Counted from the stretch's first letter, positions 8,676 through 18,003 are shown. The stretch is DNA of 39,284 bases from Crocosphaera sp. (GCA_030066295.1 JASJBX010000022.1:1-39284), one strand, 5' to 3'. Made by a program: numbers and translations. The notes: generated by a model from the letters alone, not told the origin.

Positions 8676-9180
8676 ACAAACCTCTTTTATTTCCGTGTGA
8701 ATTCTCTAAAAGTGAGCCAATAATGAATAAAACAAGTTATTGATTGAAAGATTCAATCAAAAATAACTAAATAAGCTTGAGAACTATGAATTTGCTAATT
8801 GATAAATCTTTTATCTCCTGTTTCAGATCCGAAAATCTATTGAGAGAGTCAGTAAAAAACACATTATGGTTAGGGGAAAAAGCTTATCTACTGTTAGATT
8901 TCCCTAAATCCCAAAAAATCGATCAGTGGTTTTACTGAATTTTTATAATTTGAATTGGTAAAAATATGTACGAGTTAATACTTAGTTTGAGTAAATTATT
9001 GTGTTCTACTGTTTAATTACTTAGTTGATCGTCCCAGTGAGCGATCGCCACTCTAACATCTTAAAAAAATATTAAGAATAAGCAAATAGTTGACCAGATA
9101 TGTTCATACAAAACAAGCACAATCAGGCTCGCAATTAATAAGCGATGGGTTTATAATTATAGTAAGAATTAGTGTGAAAT
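8676..9180. promoter_or_regulatory. 505-base divergent intergenic region with a 9+9 dyad
   Basis: No gene is visible. A perfect dyad TTGATTGAA (8740-8748) / TTCAATCAA (8752-8760), with a 3-base centre, lies 65 bases before the giant surface gene and is a plausible operator. A HIP1 site (GCGATCGC) lies near 9041. TATAAT at 9152-9157 is a candidate -10 box for ccs1, without a clear -35. The rest is AT-rich and featureless to me. Confidence 0.4.
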
Positions 9181-10536
9181 ATGACAATATCTGATTCTCC
9201 TCAAACCCCTAAAAATTTATCCTTACCGAAACAAGGATTTAGACAACTGATTAAAATTGTTGCTGATCTCCGCTTAGCCATTGTTTTATTATTAGCGATC
9301 GCGGTATTTAGTATTAGTGGAACTGTCATTGAACAGGGAGAAAGCATCCCATTTTATCAGCAAAACTATCCCGAAGATCCGGCTTTATTTGGCTTTTTAA
9401 CCTGGAAAGTGATCTTAATTTTAGGACTGAACCATGTATATACAACTTGGTGGTTTTTATCCCTATTAGTTCTCTTTGGCACTAGCTTAACTGCTTGTAC
9501 CTTTAACCGTCAATTCCCCGCCTTAAAAGCAGCCAGACAATGGAACTTTTATCAAAAACCTCGACAGTTTCAAAAATTGGCATTGAGTACAGAAATAGAC
9601 ATTAACGATCTGAATTCCGTTAACAATATTTTGGAACAAAAAGGTTATAAAATCTTTCAAGAAAATCGAGCAATTTATGCTAGAAAAGGAATCATAGGAA
9701 AAGTCGGACCTATTGTTGTCCATGCAGCGATGTTAATCATATTGGGGGGTGCCATTTGGGGTGCATTAACAGGATTTTTAGCCCAAGCAATGGTGCCTAG
9801 TGGGACTGATTTCAAAGTAACTAATATTATCGAATCTGGTCCTTTGTCTCAACCGCAAATCCCCAAAGATTGGGGAATCCGAGTCAATCGATTTTGGATT
9901 GATTATACCCCTAGCGGAACCATTGATCAATTTTATTCCGATCTTTCTGTGATTAACGATGATGGAGAAGAATTAAAACATAAAATCATCTATGTTAATG
10001 AACCTTTGCGTTATCATGGTGTTACTTTTTATCAAACTAATTGGGGAATTGCCGGGGTTCAAGCGCAAGTTAATAATAGTCCCATTTTTCAACTGCCGAT
10101 GGCCCCTTTAGATACTAAGGGAAATGGTCAAATTTGGGGAACTTGGATACCCACAAAAACGGATTTGAGCGAAGGGGTTTCTCTATTAGCAAGAGACCTA
10201 CAAGGGACGATGATGGTTTATGATCAAAAAGGGGATCTTTATAGTGCAGTACGACCCGGAATGATCTTAGATATTAATGGAGTTAGACTAAAAATTCATC
10301 AATTAATTGGCAGTACAGGGTTACAAATTAAAGCAGATCCGGGGATTCCTTTTGTTTATACTGGTTTTGGTTTATTGATGGTTGGGGTGATCATGAGTTA
10401 TGTGTCTCATTCGCAAATTTGGGTCTTACAAGACGAGGAAAATTGTTATATTGGAGGAAAAACTAACCGATCTCAAGTTACTTTTGAACGGGAGTTATTA
10501 GGGATTATAGAATCATTAGAAACAACAAAAGGCTAA
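9181..10536 (+). CDS. ccs1: Cytochrome c biogenesis protein Ccs1 (CcsB/ResB family)
   Basis: A 451-residue ResB-domain membrane protein that, with CcsA, forms the system-II synthetase for moving heme and attaching it to apocytochromes c. Three N-terminal membrane segments are visible: [20 protein letters not shown], a segment ending at [10 protein letters not shown], and [18 protein letters not shown] fourth hydrophobic stretch follows near 176-197. A long lumenal domain with the family block [15 protein letters not shown] comes next, and a last segment near the C-terminus ([20 protein letters not shown]). The length matches cyanobacterial Ccs1. ATG 9181 has no strong ribosome site. The gene converges on the TPR gene with a 12-base gap. 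Its pathway partner ccdA is upstream beyond the surface-protein block. Confidence 0.93.
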   Translation: MTISDSPQTPKNLSLPKQGFRQLIKIVADLRLAIVLLLAIAVFSISGTVIEQGESIPFYQQNYPEDPALFGFLTWKVILILGLNHVYTTWWFLSLLVLFGTSLTACTFNRQFPALKAARQWNFYQKPRQFQKLALSTEIDINDLNSVNNILEQKGYKIFQENRAIYARKGIIGKVGPIVVHAAMLIILGGAIWGALTGFLAQAMVPSGTDFKVTNIIESGPLSQPQIPKDWGIRVNRFWIDYTPSGTIDQFYSDLSVINDDGEELKHKIIYVNEPLRYHGVTFYQTNWGIAGVQAQVNNSPIFQLPMAPLDTKGNGQIWGTWIPTKTDLSEGVSLLARDLQGTMMVYDQKGDLYSAVRPGMILDINGVRLKIHQLIGSTGLQIKADPGIPFVYTGFGLLMVGVIMSYVSHSQIWVLQDEENCYIGGKTNRSQVTFERELLGIIESLETTKG

Positions 10537-10548
10537 AGAGCAACTATT

Positions 10549-11055
10549 TTAATTTAACCAAATCAACCCGCCAATAACAATAACAAATAACCCCAACGCT
10601 AAGGCAATAAATCCATTATCTTTAGTCTCCATCTGCGTCGTATCTTCTAACTTTAATGATGGTTTTTTAATAAGTTTGGTAGCAGGTTTTGCTTGCACAT
10701 AGCGGGGGGTTTGATTATCATCAGAGTTAGTGGTGGGAATTTTTGTCATCCATGCTTCAGGACGTTTTAACTGAGGTGCTTTAAGGATGTATAATATACG
10801 TTGGCTTTGTTGACGAATTTCTAGGTTAGGGTGACGGGTTAATTCCTCACAAAGAGCGATCGCATCGTCCATCTTATCTATCCCTTGATAAGCAGTTACT
10901 AGAGACAGTTGAACTTGTCCCCCTAACTTTGAAGATGGGTTGATCAATGATTTTGCATCTTCGAGTATTTTAACACTACTACGATATTGTCCTCGGTCTA
11001 ATAATACTTGACCTTGTTGATATTTTAACTGAAATTGTTCTAACTTAGAATCCAT
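10549..11055 (-). CDS. TPR-like protein with a C-terminal membrane anchor
   Basis: A 168-residue protein. The N-terminal half holds helix pairs of tetratricopeptide type (KYQQGQVLLDRGQYRSSVKI, then LSLVTAYQGIDKMDDAIALCEEL). A polar linker follows, and then a single C-terminal hydrophobic segment (GFIALALGLFVIVIGGLIWL) that ends the protein, giving a tail-anchored layout. The specific role is not recognisable; the fold suggests a scaffold for protein contacts at a membrane. It is convergent with ccs1 and about 40 bases downstream of the lipase-like gene on the same strand, so it may be co-transcribed with it. Confidence 0.75.
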   Translation of the reverse strand: MDSKLEQFQLKYQQGQVLLDRGQYRSSVKILEDAKSLINPSSKLGGQVQLSLVTAYQGIDKMDDAIALCEELTRHPNLEIRQQSQRILYILKAPQLKRPEAWMTKIPTTNSDDNQTPRYVQAKPATKLIKKPSLKLEDTTQMETKDNGFIALALGLFVIVIGGLIWLN

Positions 11056-11094
11056 CTTTATGATAACATTATTTTCTTACAGTTTAACTGATAT

Positions 11095-11700
11095 TTAGCT
11101 TATTTTCAGGGGTTTGGAAAGGCAGTCAGAGATTGTTTTTAAGAGTTTATGATCTCTTACCATTTGTCCATGGATCAAAACAGGTAATTGAATCTCTTCT
11201 CCTATTCCTATTTTAGAACTAGATGCAGGGAGAATCATTAAATCGTAGGGAGTCCAGATTACAGTAACATTAATCTTATTTAAAGTTGTTGCAACATCTT
11301 GATTTAAGTCCTCTAAAAATTTACTATTAGGACGCATTTGTTTAATTCCTGGATTGGGTAATGCATAAGCAGTAATCGTTCCGTTATTCGGTGCAGAAAT
11401 ATTGATATAACGTTGAACTCTTTCAACTCCTCCTAGACGTTGTAAATAATAACGAGTGACTAATCCTCCCATACTAAAACCAATTAAATCAATGACTTGT
11501 TCAGAGTAAAAATTATTGTTAATATAATCATCAACTTGTTCAGCTAAATATTCAAGATGACCATTTCCATTATTCGGTTTCAGAGAAAAACAATGAACCG
11601 ACCAACCTAAATTAGTTAAGTATTTTTTCATTGTATTGAATTTTGCATACGTATCATAAATTCCGTGGATTAATAGGACTGGATTTCTTTTATTCTTCAT
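11095..11700 (-). CDS. Alpha/beta hydrolase, lipase-like
   Basis: 201 residues from ATG 11700. The fold markers are an oxyanion HG (12-13) after a hydrophobic strand, the nucleophile elbow GFSMGG with Ser76, and candidate acid Asp153 (TPYDLMILP) and base His184 (VRDHKLL), in the right order for a Ser-Asp-His triad. The overall pattern is that of triacylglycerol-lipase/LipA-type esterases, which also hydrolyse lipids or amides; the substrate cannot be read from sequence. The frame extends upstream to a TTG at 11733, overlapping the preceding gene by 17 bases, but ATG 11700 directly before the first beta strand is the better start. It probably forms an operon with the hydratase-like gene 16 bases upstream. 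Confidence 0.82.
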   Translation of the reverse strand: MKNKRNPVLLIHGIYDTYAKFNTMKKYLTNLGWSVHCFSLKPNNGNGHLEYLAEQVDDYINNNFYSEQVIDLIGFSMGGLVTRYYLQRLGGVERVQRYINISAPNNGTITAYALPNPGIKQMRPNSKFLEDLNQDVATTLNKINVTVIWTPYDLMILPASSSKIGIGEEIQLPVLIHGQMVRDHKLLKTISDCLSKPLKIS

Positions 11701-11716
11701 GGCAAAATAAGTAAGT

Positions 11717-12646
11717 TTATTCAAAGGTAACAACGATTTCTTCTATTTCAGTGTCGGGTAATCCTTCATATTCAGCTATCATGGTTTTTCCTGCTTCTAC
11801 TGGTATTAAAGGAGTCATACTTCCTAATGATAATAAATCACCTTTTTTTAAGGTTTTTCCTTGACTTTGTAATTGTTCTTTAATCCAAAATACTACATTT
11901 AAAGGATCACCTAATAAAGCATTACTATTTCCCTGTGCAATGATTTTTCCTGACTCATCTACTAGGGTAACAGAAATATCCTTAAGTTTATTTTTACTCA
12001 TTTTTTTCCCAACTAGAGGAATAACTTTACCAACCACTCCTAATCTAGCACCTGCGTTAATTGCGATCAACATTTCCCCATTAACTGCTACATTTCTATC
12101 ATAAACTAAATCAGGTAATTCCAGAAAAGGAATAACTGCATCTAAATATTGTCGCGTTTCTTCGGGGGTGGTTACTTGATTAATTTTTTCACTGGAAACC
12201 CTAACCATTAAATCTCCTTCTATCATGGTTTTTGCCCCAAAGTTAGCAGGAACTTTTACTCCTGATGGCAATAATGTATTCTCTAATAATACACCTAATA
12301 GGGGTTGACTTACGTTAAAATTCTCTTGCGCTTTTTGATTAGTTAGTGCTGCTTTATAACCGATTAATTCACCTTGAGATGAAGTTAAAATGTTAATTAA
12401 TTTTTGTTGAACTATTCTTGCTTCTTCAGATGTTAGATGATAATCAAACACTGTAATAACTTGCTTATTGAAGTAAGCATTAGCAATTTTTTGAGCAATG
12501 TTTTCAAGATCAATAGAGGTTAAGTTACTTAAGAGAATAGCCTGATTTTTATTAGTATTCTTATCAATGATTTTGGGTTTTGCGACAACATCCATAAAAG
12601 GAAAGAAAAAAAGAAAAAAAGCGAAGAATAGCTGGATTTTTTTCAT
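11717..12646 (-). CDS. 2-keto-4-pentenoate hydratase/FAH-family protein with a signal peptide
   Basis: 309 residues from ATG 12646 (a GTG two codons upstream is also in frame). Residues 1-23 are a classical signal peptide: MKK, a phenylalanine-rich core, then VVAKP. The remainder matches the MhpD/fumarylacetoacetate-hydrolase fold: GYKAALTNQKAQ, the metal-site region MIEGDLMVRV with its acidic residues, FLELPDLVYD, ALLGDPLNVVFWI, and GDLLSLGSMTPLIPVEAG. Relatives hydrate 2-keto-4-pentenoate or decarboxylate related keto acids in the cytosol during aromatic breakdown. Here no pathway genes are near and the protein should be exported, so its substrate is open. It may share a transcript with the lipase-like gene that follows. 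Confidence 0.82.
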   Translation of the reverse strand: MKKIQLFFAFFLFFFPFMDVVAKPKIIDKNTNKNQAILLSNLTSIDLENIAQKIANAYFNKQVITVFDYHLTSEEARIVQQKLINILTSSQGELIGYKAALTNQKAQENFNVSQPLLGVLLENTLLPSGVKVPANFGAKTMIEGDLMVRVSSEKINQVTTPEETRQYLDAVIPFLELPDLVYDRNVAVNGEMLIAINAGARLGVVGKVIPLVGKKMSKNKLKDISVTLVDESGKIIAQGNSNALLGDPLNVVFWIKEQLQSQGKTLKKGDLLSLGSMTPLIPVEAGKTMIAEYEGLPDTEIEEIVVTFE

Positions 12647-12767
12647 AGACACTAATTAGATTTAAGAGAGTTGACAAATAAAAGTAAGTTAACAGAACAA
12701 TTATATCTAAACTTTCGTCTATAATTGAGTAACTTATAGTCTAACAGTCTAATTATAACCATTATCT

Positions 12768-15251
12768 ATGTTACGTAAAAAATTCTCTTTCCTGCAAAAT
12801 GGTAGTTGGATAATTCTAGGGTTAATATGGTTAGGAAGTAATGTGTGCGATCGCTTCTGGTTAATTTTAGATCATTCTCTTCCTGCTTGGGATCAAAGCA
12901 ACCATTTAGCAAAGTCCCTACAATATTTTTATAGTTTAAATTCTCCTGAACTTTTTAATGGAGAATGGTGGCGTAATTTTTGGATGATATCAACAAAATA
13001 TCCTCCGTTAACTTATATTATTGGTGCATTTTTTCAGAAGATGTTTGGGTTAGGAAATGATCCAGCTTTACTATCTAATTTATTATACAACGCAATTTTA
13101 ATTATTTCAGTTTATTTCATTGGCAAAACCTTATTTAATGACAAAGTTGGGTTATGGAGTGCCGGGTTAACCCTATTATTTCCTCGGTTATATCAAACCC
13201 GTTTACAATTTTTGATCGATACTCCTTTAATGACGTTAACTGTCGCTTGTTTTTGCTGTTTAACCCTGTGGAAAGTTGAACCCAACAGAAGAAAACAATG
13301 GTTATGGACAATCTTATTTGGTTTATGCTGGGGACTTACTTTGTTAACGAAACAAAGTGTTATGTTTTTCCTCTTTACTCCTTTACTTTGGTTAGGAATT
13401 ACTTCTTTATGGCAAAAAAAATGGGAAAGAATTTTACAATTATGGGTCAGTTTTCTTGTCTCTAGTTTATTATGGTTTGCCTGGTATCGAACTAACTGGA
13501 TTTATTTATTTAGTACGGTACAAAATTCTAACGCTATTCCGGCAACTTTTGAAGGTGATCCCCCATTGAATACTCTAGCTGCTTGGACTTATTACTGGCA
13601 AGATTTACCCCTAGCAATCGGTTGGGTATTGCTATTAGTTCCCCTCGTCGGTTTGCTGTTACATTTATTAGGAAAATTCCCAAAAGATAAAGATAAAATT
13701 GAGAATAAAAAGGTCATTCAAAGCATTAAGTGGTTAGGGGTATATTTTGGAGGTTCCTACTTAATTTGTTCAGCTATCTTTAATAAAGATACTCGTTATA
13801 TTATGTCTTATTTACCCATTTTAGCCGTATTTTTAAGCTATGGGTTAACCCGATGGCGAGGAAACTGGAAATCGGTTCGATGGATAACCGTAATTACAGC
13901 TATTTTAGTCATGATTACCAACTTGTTTCCCCTTCCTGGAACTGAAAAATTATCCTTATTATTAAGTCCTGGAGTTGCTTTTCGTCCCTACTTAGGTCAA
14001 GAAATTCCTGTGAAAAATATTATTGAGACTTCTCAAGAAAACACCCCTTATCAAATCGTAAATTTAGGAGTTATTGCTAACACTGATAGTATTAACCATA
14101 ATACTCTTAATTATTACGGTCAATTAGCTAATTTTCAGGTTTATGGACGAGAATTAGGGAATAAAGAAGATTATATTCAACAAGATAGTCGCTCTTTTGA
14201 TTGGTTTGTTAGCAAAACAGGAGATAATGGTTTTGCTAGAGAAAATCAATTAAAATTTGCTGAAACCTTAGACAATAATCCCAGATTTGATTTAATTAAA
14301 ACTTGGAAATTACCCGATCAAAGTTCGGTTAAATTATATCATCGTAAACAAGCATCAGTTAATGTTACTCCCATTCATAAATCCCTTAATAAAGTCCACT
14401 TAGAAAATATTATTCTTCCCCGAGAAGCTTCCTCTAAGTTTCCCATTCCTGTTACCTATGAATGGTCAGGAAATTGGCAGGAATTACAAGAAGGTTTACT
14501 ATTATTATCTTGGTATCCTCAAGACTCAAATGGAAACGAAATTACTTGGATACACGATCATGGAATTGGGGAAGGAATGTTATGGGGAAATGTTACCGAT
14601 AATCAAGGGTTTAAAGTAACTGAAACAATGGCAATGTTTCCTGATAAAACTGTAAAGAATGGCGATTATATCCTCAAAGCAACTTATCTAAATCGTCAGA
14701 CCAATGAAAGTTATTTAATTCCGACCCCTAACGTTACTCTCAGCATTAACAATAATCTCAATCCTTTACCCTCTCCTGAATTAGATTTACTCACTCAATT
14801 AAGACAAATTTCTGGCAATTTAGCCCAAGGAATACCGGGGTTAGATCCTATCTTTAAAAAAATTGGTCGTTTTAATCAATATGATCCCATTCAAGACTAT
14901 TTAAAACAGACAGAAATTGCCCTAAACTATCGCTTCAAGAATGAGCCTCAAAACCATCAATTAAATTGGACTTACGGGTTAGTATTATCTCAAGTGTTAC
15001 AAGAAGATCCTCAAGGGGCGATCGCCGCTTTAAAGCAACTTATTAATATTGCGCCAGATAACCCTTATCACCATGCTTATCTTGCTTTTGTTTATCTTTA
15101 TAACTGGCAACCCAAAGCAGCAGAAATCGCCCTAAAACCCGCCCTTGAAATGCAGCCTAATCACAAAGAATTCCAAGCTTTAGAAGGCATTTCTGCCCTC
15201 ATGCAAGGTAATTTTATCAAAGCATGGCAACTATTATTACCGTTAACTTAA
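12768..15251 (+). CDS. GT-C family glycosyltransferase (GT39-like) with TPR tail
   Basis: 827 residues. The first about 400 residues are multi-spanning and of the ArnT/PMT type. An acidic pair sits in the first extramembrane loop (LPAWDQSNHLAKSLQYF), followed by KYPPLTYIIGAFFQ and RLYQTRLQFLIDTPLMTLTV, all typical of lipid-linked-sugar transferases. The middle (about 420-680) is a soluble beta-rich region. The C-terminal part (about 720-827) carries TPR-like helix pairs, e.g. NHQLNWTYGLVLSQVLQEDP and NPYHHAYLAFVYLYNWQPKA. It probably moves a sugar from a polyprenyl carrier to an acceptor on the outer side of the plasma membrane. Donor and acceptor are unknown. It is divergent from the hydratase-like gene. 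Confidence 0.82.
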   Translation: MLRKKFSFLQNGSWIILGLIWLGSNVCDRFWLILDHSLPAWDQSNHLAKSLQYFYSLNSPELFNGEWWRNFWMISTKYPPLTYIIGAFFQKMFGLGNDPALLSNLLYNAILIISVYFIGKTLFNDKVGLWSAGLTLLFPRLYQTRLQFLIDTPLMTLTVACFCCLTLWKVEPNRRKQWLWTILFGLCWGLTLLTKQSVMFFLFTPLLWLGITSLWQKKWERILQLWVSFLVSSLLWFAWYRTNWIYLFSTVQNSNAIPATFEGDPPLNTLAAWTYYWQDLPLAIGWVLLLVPLVGLLLHLLGKFPKDKDKIENKKVIQSIKWLGVYFGGSYLICSAIFNKDTRYIMSYLPILAVFLSYGLTRWRGNWKSVRWITVITAILVMITNLFPLPGTEKLSLLLSPGVAFRPYLGQEIPVKNIIETSQENTPYQIVNLGVIANTDSINHNTLNYYGQLANFQVYGRELGNKEDYIQQDSRSFDWFVSKTGDNGFARENQLKFAETLDNNPRFDLIKTWKLPDQSSVKLYHRKQASVNVTPIHKSLNKVHLENIILPREASSKFPIPVTYEWSGNWQELQEGLLLLSWYPQDSNGNEITWIHDHGIGEGMLWGNVTDNQGFKVTETMAMFPDKTVKNGDYILKATYLNRQTNESYLIPTPNVTLSINNNLNPLPSPELDLLTQLRQISGNLAQGIPGLDPIFKKIGRFNQYDPIQDYLKQTEIALNYRFKNEPQNHQLNWTYGLVLSQVLQEDPQGAIAALKQLINIAPDNPYHHAYLAFVYLYNWQPKAAEIALKPALEMQPNHKEFQALEGISALMQGNFIKAWQLLLPLT

Positions 15252-15304
15252 ATTTCCCATCTATAACTCAAAAAAGCAGATGTTTACTGCCTAACTTTTT
15301 CCCT

Positions 15305-15345
15305 AACTAAATTAGTTGGCATTAGCAACATTTATCGGTTATGAT
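15305..15345 (+). promoter_or_regulatory. Candidate sigma70-type promoter with an overlapping dyad
   Basis: TTGGCA (15316-15321) and TATGAT (15340-15345), spaced by 18 bases, each match the consensus at five of six positions and lie 35 bases before the GDSL gene. The dyad AACTAAATTAGTT (15305-15317) overlaps the -35 box, as a repressor site would. Confidence 0.5.
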
Positions 15346-15379
15346 GGCCCCCATCAATTAGAATTTAAAAATTATTGTC

Positions 15380-16513
15380 ATGAAAAAACACTTTTTGATA
15401 GCTAGTTTAGTGTTGTCCTCTATGACAATACCTCTCGATGCTTTAGCCTTGAATTTCAAGAAGACCTATGTTTTTGGAAGTAGCAACTCTAGCATGGGTA
15501 ATATTTTTAATGTTACTACTGACATTAATGAGTTACCTCCTCAGTTCATCCCTGAAGGGTTTCCCGGCCCCACACCAGCGAGTCCCCCTTATTTTGAAGG
15601 ACGTTTTTCTAATGGTCCTGTGTGGGTTGAATATTTAACCCAAGATTTAGGGATAGACTTAAAAACATCAACCAGTTTATCGGTATCGTTTCCTGGGTCT
15701 ACGGAACCATCTGCAATTACCCAAAATGCTAATGGTGAACTGATTGTCAGTCCTTTCTATAATGGTGCAACAGGGACTAATAGTGTCAATTTTGCCTTTG
15801 GAGGTGCTACCACTGGGTCCAGTGGAATTGGCGCATTTGGTCCTTTAATTCCGGGGGTACAAACACAAGTTTCTCATCTAATTAATGATTTAGGAACTAA
15901 CTCAATCAAGAAAAAAGATTTAATTATTCTCTTTGCTGGTACTAACGATTTAAGAAGTAATCCTAATGTTGATACATCGGCAAGTGTTAATAATCTGACA
16001 GATGCGATAACTCGATTATATGATCAAGGAGCGCGTAACTTTTTGGTGGCGAATTCTCCTGATTTATCTCAAGAACCTGGCATTCCTGATGATGAGGCTT
16101 TTATGAATAATTTAGTCTCAAATATTAATCAATTTAATTCTAGTCTTGATAGTAGTTTAAATGGATTAAATCAGTCTTTAAATGATATTAATATTACTTC
16201 TCTAGATTTATATGGCTTCTTAAACGAGGTTCGCGATAATCCAGAAGAATATGGTTATACTAATCTTGATCAGGCTTGTTTTGATCAGGTTAATTTTTCT
16301 ATTTGTAGCCAAGAGGAACAGGCGGAATATTTTTACTGGGATAATATTCATTGGACCAGTAAAACCCATGAATTAATTGGTGATTTTGCGCTGGAAAATT
16401 TACAACAAACCCATGAACCAGTACCAGAACCTTTAACCATTTTAGGTGCAGGAACTGCAGTAGCCTTTGGAACAACCTTTAAACGGAAATTGGCGAAAAG
16501 TAAGAAGAAATAG
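15380..16513 (+). CDS. Secreted GDSL/SGNH hydrolase-like PEP-CTERM protein
   Basis: 377 residues. Residues 1-24 form a signal peptide (cut near ALA-LNF). Block I reads YVFGSSNSSMGN, where the usual FGDSLSDTGN is altered: the nucleophile Ser35 is kept but the preceding Asp is Ser34. Block III is GTND (187-190), and the catalytic pair is D321/H324 in DNIHWT. The C-terminus is a PEP-CTERM signal: VPEP, a hydrophobic stretch, then a lysine-rich tail. Similar proteins are exported esterases or lipases of the phospholipase/lecithinase/hemolysin type, processed by exosortase. The exosortase gene is not in the window. A promoter-like element lies just upstream, and the gene shares a hairpin terminator with the convergent glycosyltransferase gene. 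Confidence 0.88.
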   Translation: MKKHFLIASLVLSSMTIPLDALALNFKKTYVFGSSNSSMGNIFNVTTDINELPPQFIPEGFPGPTPASPPYFEGRFSNGPVWVEYLTQDLGIDLKTSTSLSVSFPGSTEPSAITQNANGELIVSPFYNGATGTNSVNFAFGGATTGSSGIGAFGPLIPGVQTQVSHLINDLGTNSIKKKDLIILFAGTNDLRSNPNVDTSASVNNLTDAITRLYDQGARNFLVANSPDLSQEPGIPDDEAFMNNLVSNINQFNSSLDSSLNGLNQSLNDINITSLDLYGFLNEVRDNPEEYGYTNLDQACFDQVNFSICSQEEQAEYFYWDNIHWTSKTHELIGDFALENLQQTHEPVPEPLTILGAGTAVAFGTTFKRKLAKSKKK

Positions 16514-16536
16514 TTAAACTATCAATTTTTATATCT

Positions 16537-16574
16537 AGTAGGGTATTACATAAATATTGTTTACCCTACTTTTT
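16537..16574. terminator. Hairpin terminator between convergent genes
   Basis: AGTAGGGTA (16537-16545) pairs exactly with TACCCTACT (16562-16570), followed by TTTT on the plus strand. It would end the GDSL transcript. The right arm overlaps the stop codon of the minus-strand glycosyltransferase gene. Confidence 0.6.
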
Positions 16575-17555
16575 AAATAGCTTTTTCCAAACCTTTCTAA
16601 AAAATAATTGAGCTATTTTTATTTTAGTTAAATCATCAATATCACCTTTAAGTTGTGGTTTGTGATCAAAAAAGAAGTTAATTTCTTCTACAATAACCTC
16701 TAATCGTCTAATAATATTTTCACTTCTGTATTCTGCTAAAATTTGAGATGATAGTGTTAATTTTTGGGATGATTTAATCGCTTTTAAAATACGTTTAACA
16801 TCATATTCTGTTGAATAACCAGCAATTTTATAACAATTAAATCCTGGATCTAAATAATCAGAAAGTCCTCCATTAATACTAGAAAATACCTGACAACCAC
16901 AAGCTAAAGCTTCCATTGGTTGTAGACCAAAACCTTCACTGACTCGCTGTTGCGCCCAGTATTCTGCTGAGTCATAAAGATAAACTTTGGCACGATTAAA
17001 CAGTTTGGATAAATCATCAACAAAATAATTAATAACCGTCACATTACATTGATCTTGTAAGGCAGGAATTAATTGTTTCAATAAATAGTCTGATGATTTT
17101 CTTTCTTGTACTAAAACATCAATATCCCTTTCTAAATTTAAGTCATTAAACTGATCTGAAATTTGATTTGGTAAATAATAAATTAAAGAATTAGGTGAAT
17201 TTTGTCCCCAATACCCCATGGTATTGTGACTAACGGTTATAATGGGAATACTCGCAGGTAAATTAAACCCATAACCTGCACTATGAGCATGATAAATAAC
17301 ATTATAAGGCTTTAACTTTTCAGCTAATTTAGGAACATCAAACCCCCAACTAATCACAAAAATGATCTGTTCTAAATTGTCTTTGTTGAGAAGATCATCT
17401 AAAAATAAATGGTTCTTTTCTTTTTGGCGATAAGTAACGACTTCACAAGGACAAACTTGTTTAGCTAACTCAAAGGTTTTTAACTCAGCAAAAAGCCCAC
17501 CACAAGCAAACTTTTTACCTGTTCCTGGCAATAAAAAATAGAGTTTTCTCATCAT
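16566..17555 (-). CDS. Glycosyltransferase family 4-like protein
   Basis: 329 residues with a GT-B layout. The N-terminal half starts at a strand (RKLYFLLPGTGKKFACGG). The C-terminal nucleotide-sugar half has the retaining-enzyme E-x7-E signature, E207 and E215 in SEGFGLQPMEALACGCQVFS, followed by NGGLSDYL. It is somewhat short for GT4, mainly because the N-terminal domain is compact, and it ends in a basic segment (FFRKVWKKLFKK) that may touch the membrane. It probably builds a cell-surface glycan; donor and acceptor cannot be told. Two ATG codons in a row leave the start uncertain by one residue. Confidence 0.82.
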   Translation of the reverse strand: MMRKLYFLLPGTGKKFACGGLFAELKTFELAKQVCPCEVVTYRQKEKNHLFLDDLLNKDNLEQIIFVISWGFDVPKLAEKLKPYNVIYHAHSAGYGFNLPASIPIITVSHNTMGYWGQNSPNSLIYYLPNQISDQFNDLNLERDIDVLVQERKSSDYLLKQLIPALQDQCNVTVINYFVDDLSKLFNRAKVYLYDSAEYWAQQRVSEGFGLQPMEALACGCQVFSSINGGLSDYLDPGFNCYKIAGYSTEYDVKRILKAIKSSQKLTLSSQILAEYRSENIIRRLEVIVEEINFFFDHKPQLKGDIDDLTKIKIAQLFFRKVWKKLFKK

Positions 17556-17679
17556 TATTTGTTCCTAGGTTACTAATTTTAATTATTTTGTACACCATAA
17601 TAAATGGCCATAACGATTTATTATTGTATCATTGAAAAACCCCTAATTTTTTACCCTTTATAATTAACCCATTTTAAGT

Positions 17680-17685
17680 TATAAT
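17680..17685 (+). promoter_or_regulatory. Candidate -10 box before the 69-residue protein gene
   Basis: TATAAT lies 41 bases before the ATG at 17727, inside the same 14-mer (AAGTTATAATAGAA) found before ccdA. No convincing -35 box is visible. Confidence 0.35.
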
Positions 17686-17726
17686 AGAAAGGATATAAAG
17701 AATAGCGAAAAACATAATCAAATATT

Positions 17727-17936
17727 ATGACGATTTGGGTAAACGAACAAATTGATCCCTCTGGTATAGTTTATTCCTGCATTGCTTGCTGTGATCAAAA
17801 GGCAGCCGAAGATTGTCATCAAACATGGTTAAATAACCTCACAGAAGCACAAAAACAAGAAGGCTGGATTGCCAGTTTAAGAACAGTCGACTCGTGGGAT
17901 GAAGTTCCGGTTAACGCCCTTAAATTAAGTGTATAA
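17727..17936 (+). CDS. Small conserved-looking protein, function unknown
   Basis: 69 residues, soluble, acidic, with three cysteines clustered early (SCIACC at 17-22) and another at 30 (EDCHQTW). No transmembrane segment or known motif is seen. The composition and clean start suggest a real gene of a type common in cyanobacteria, but I cannot give it a function. It has its own -10-like box and lies 67 bases before the transporter gene on the same strand. Confidence 0.65.
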   Translation: MTIWVNEQIDPSGIVYSCIACCDQKAAEDCHQTWLNNLTEAQKQEGWIASLRTVDSWDEVPVNALKLSV

Positions 17937-18003
17937 AATTAGTTAAAATTTTCATTTTCCTAAAATATGGCATTACAATAAAAGAAGAACACTTTTATTA
18001 ACA

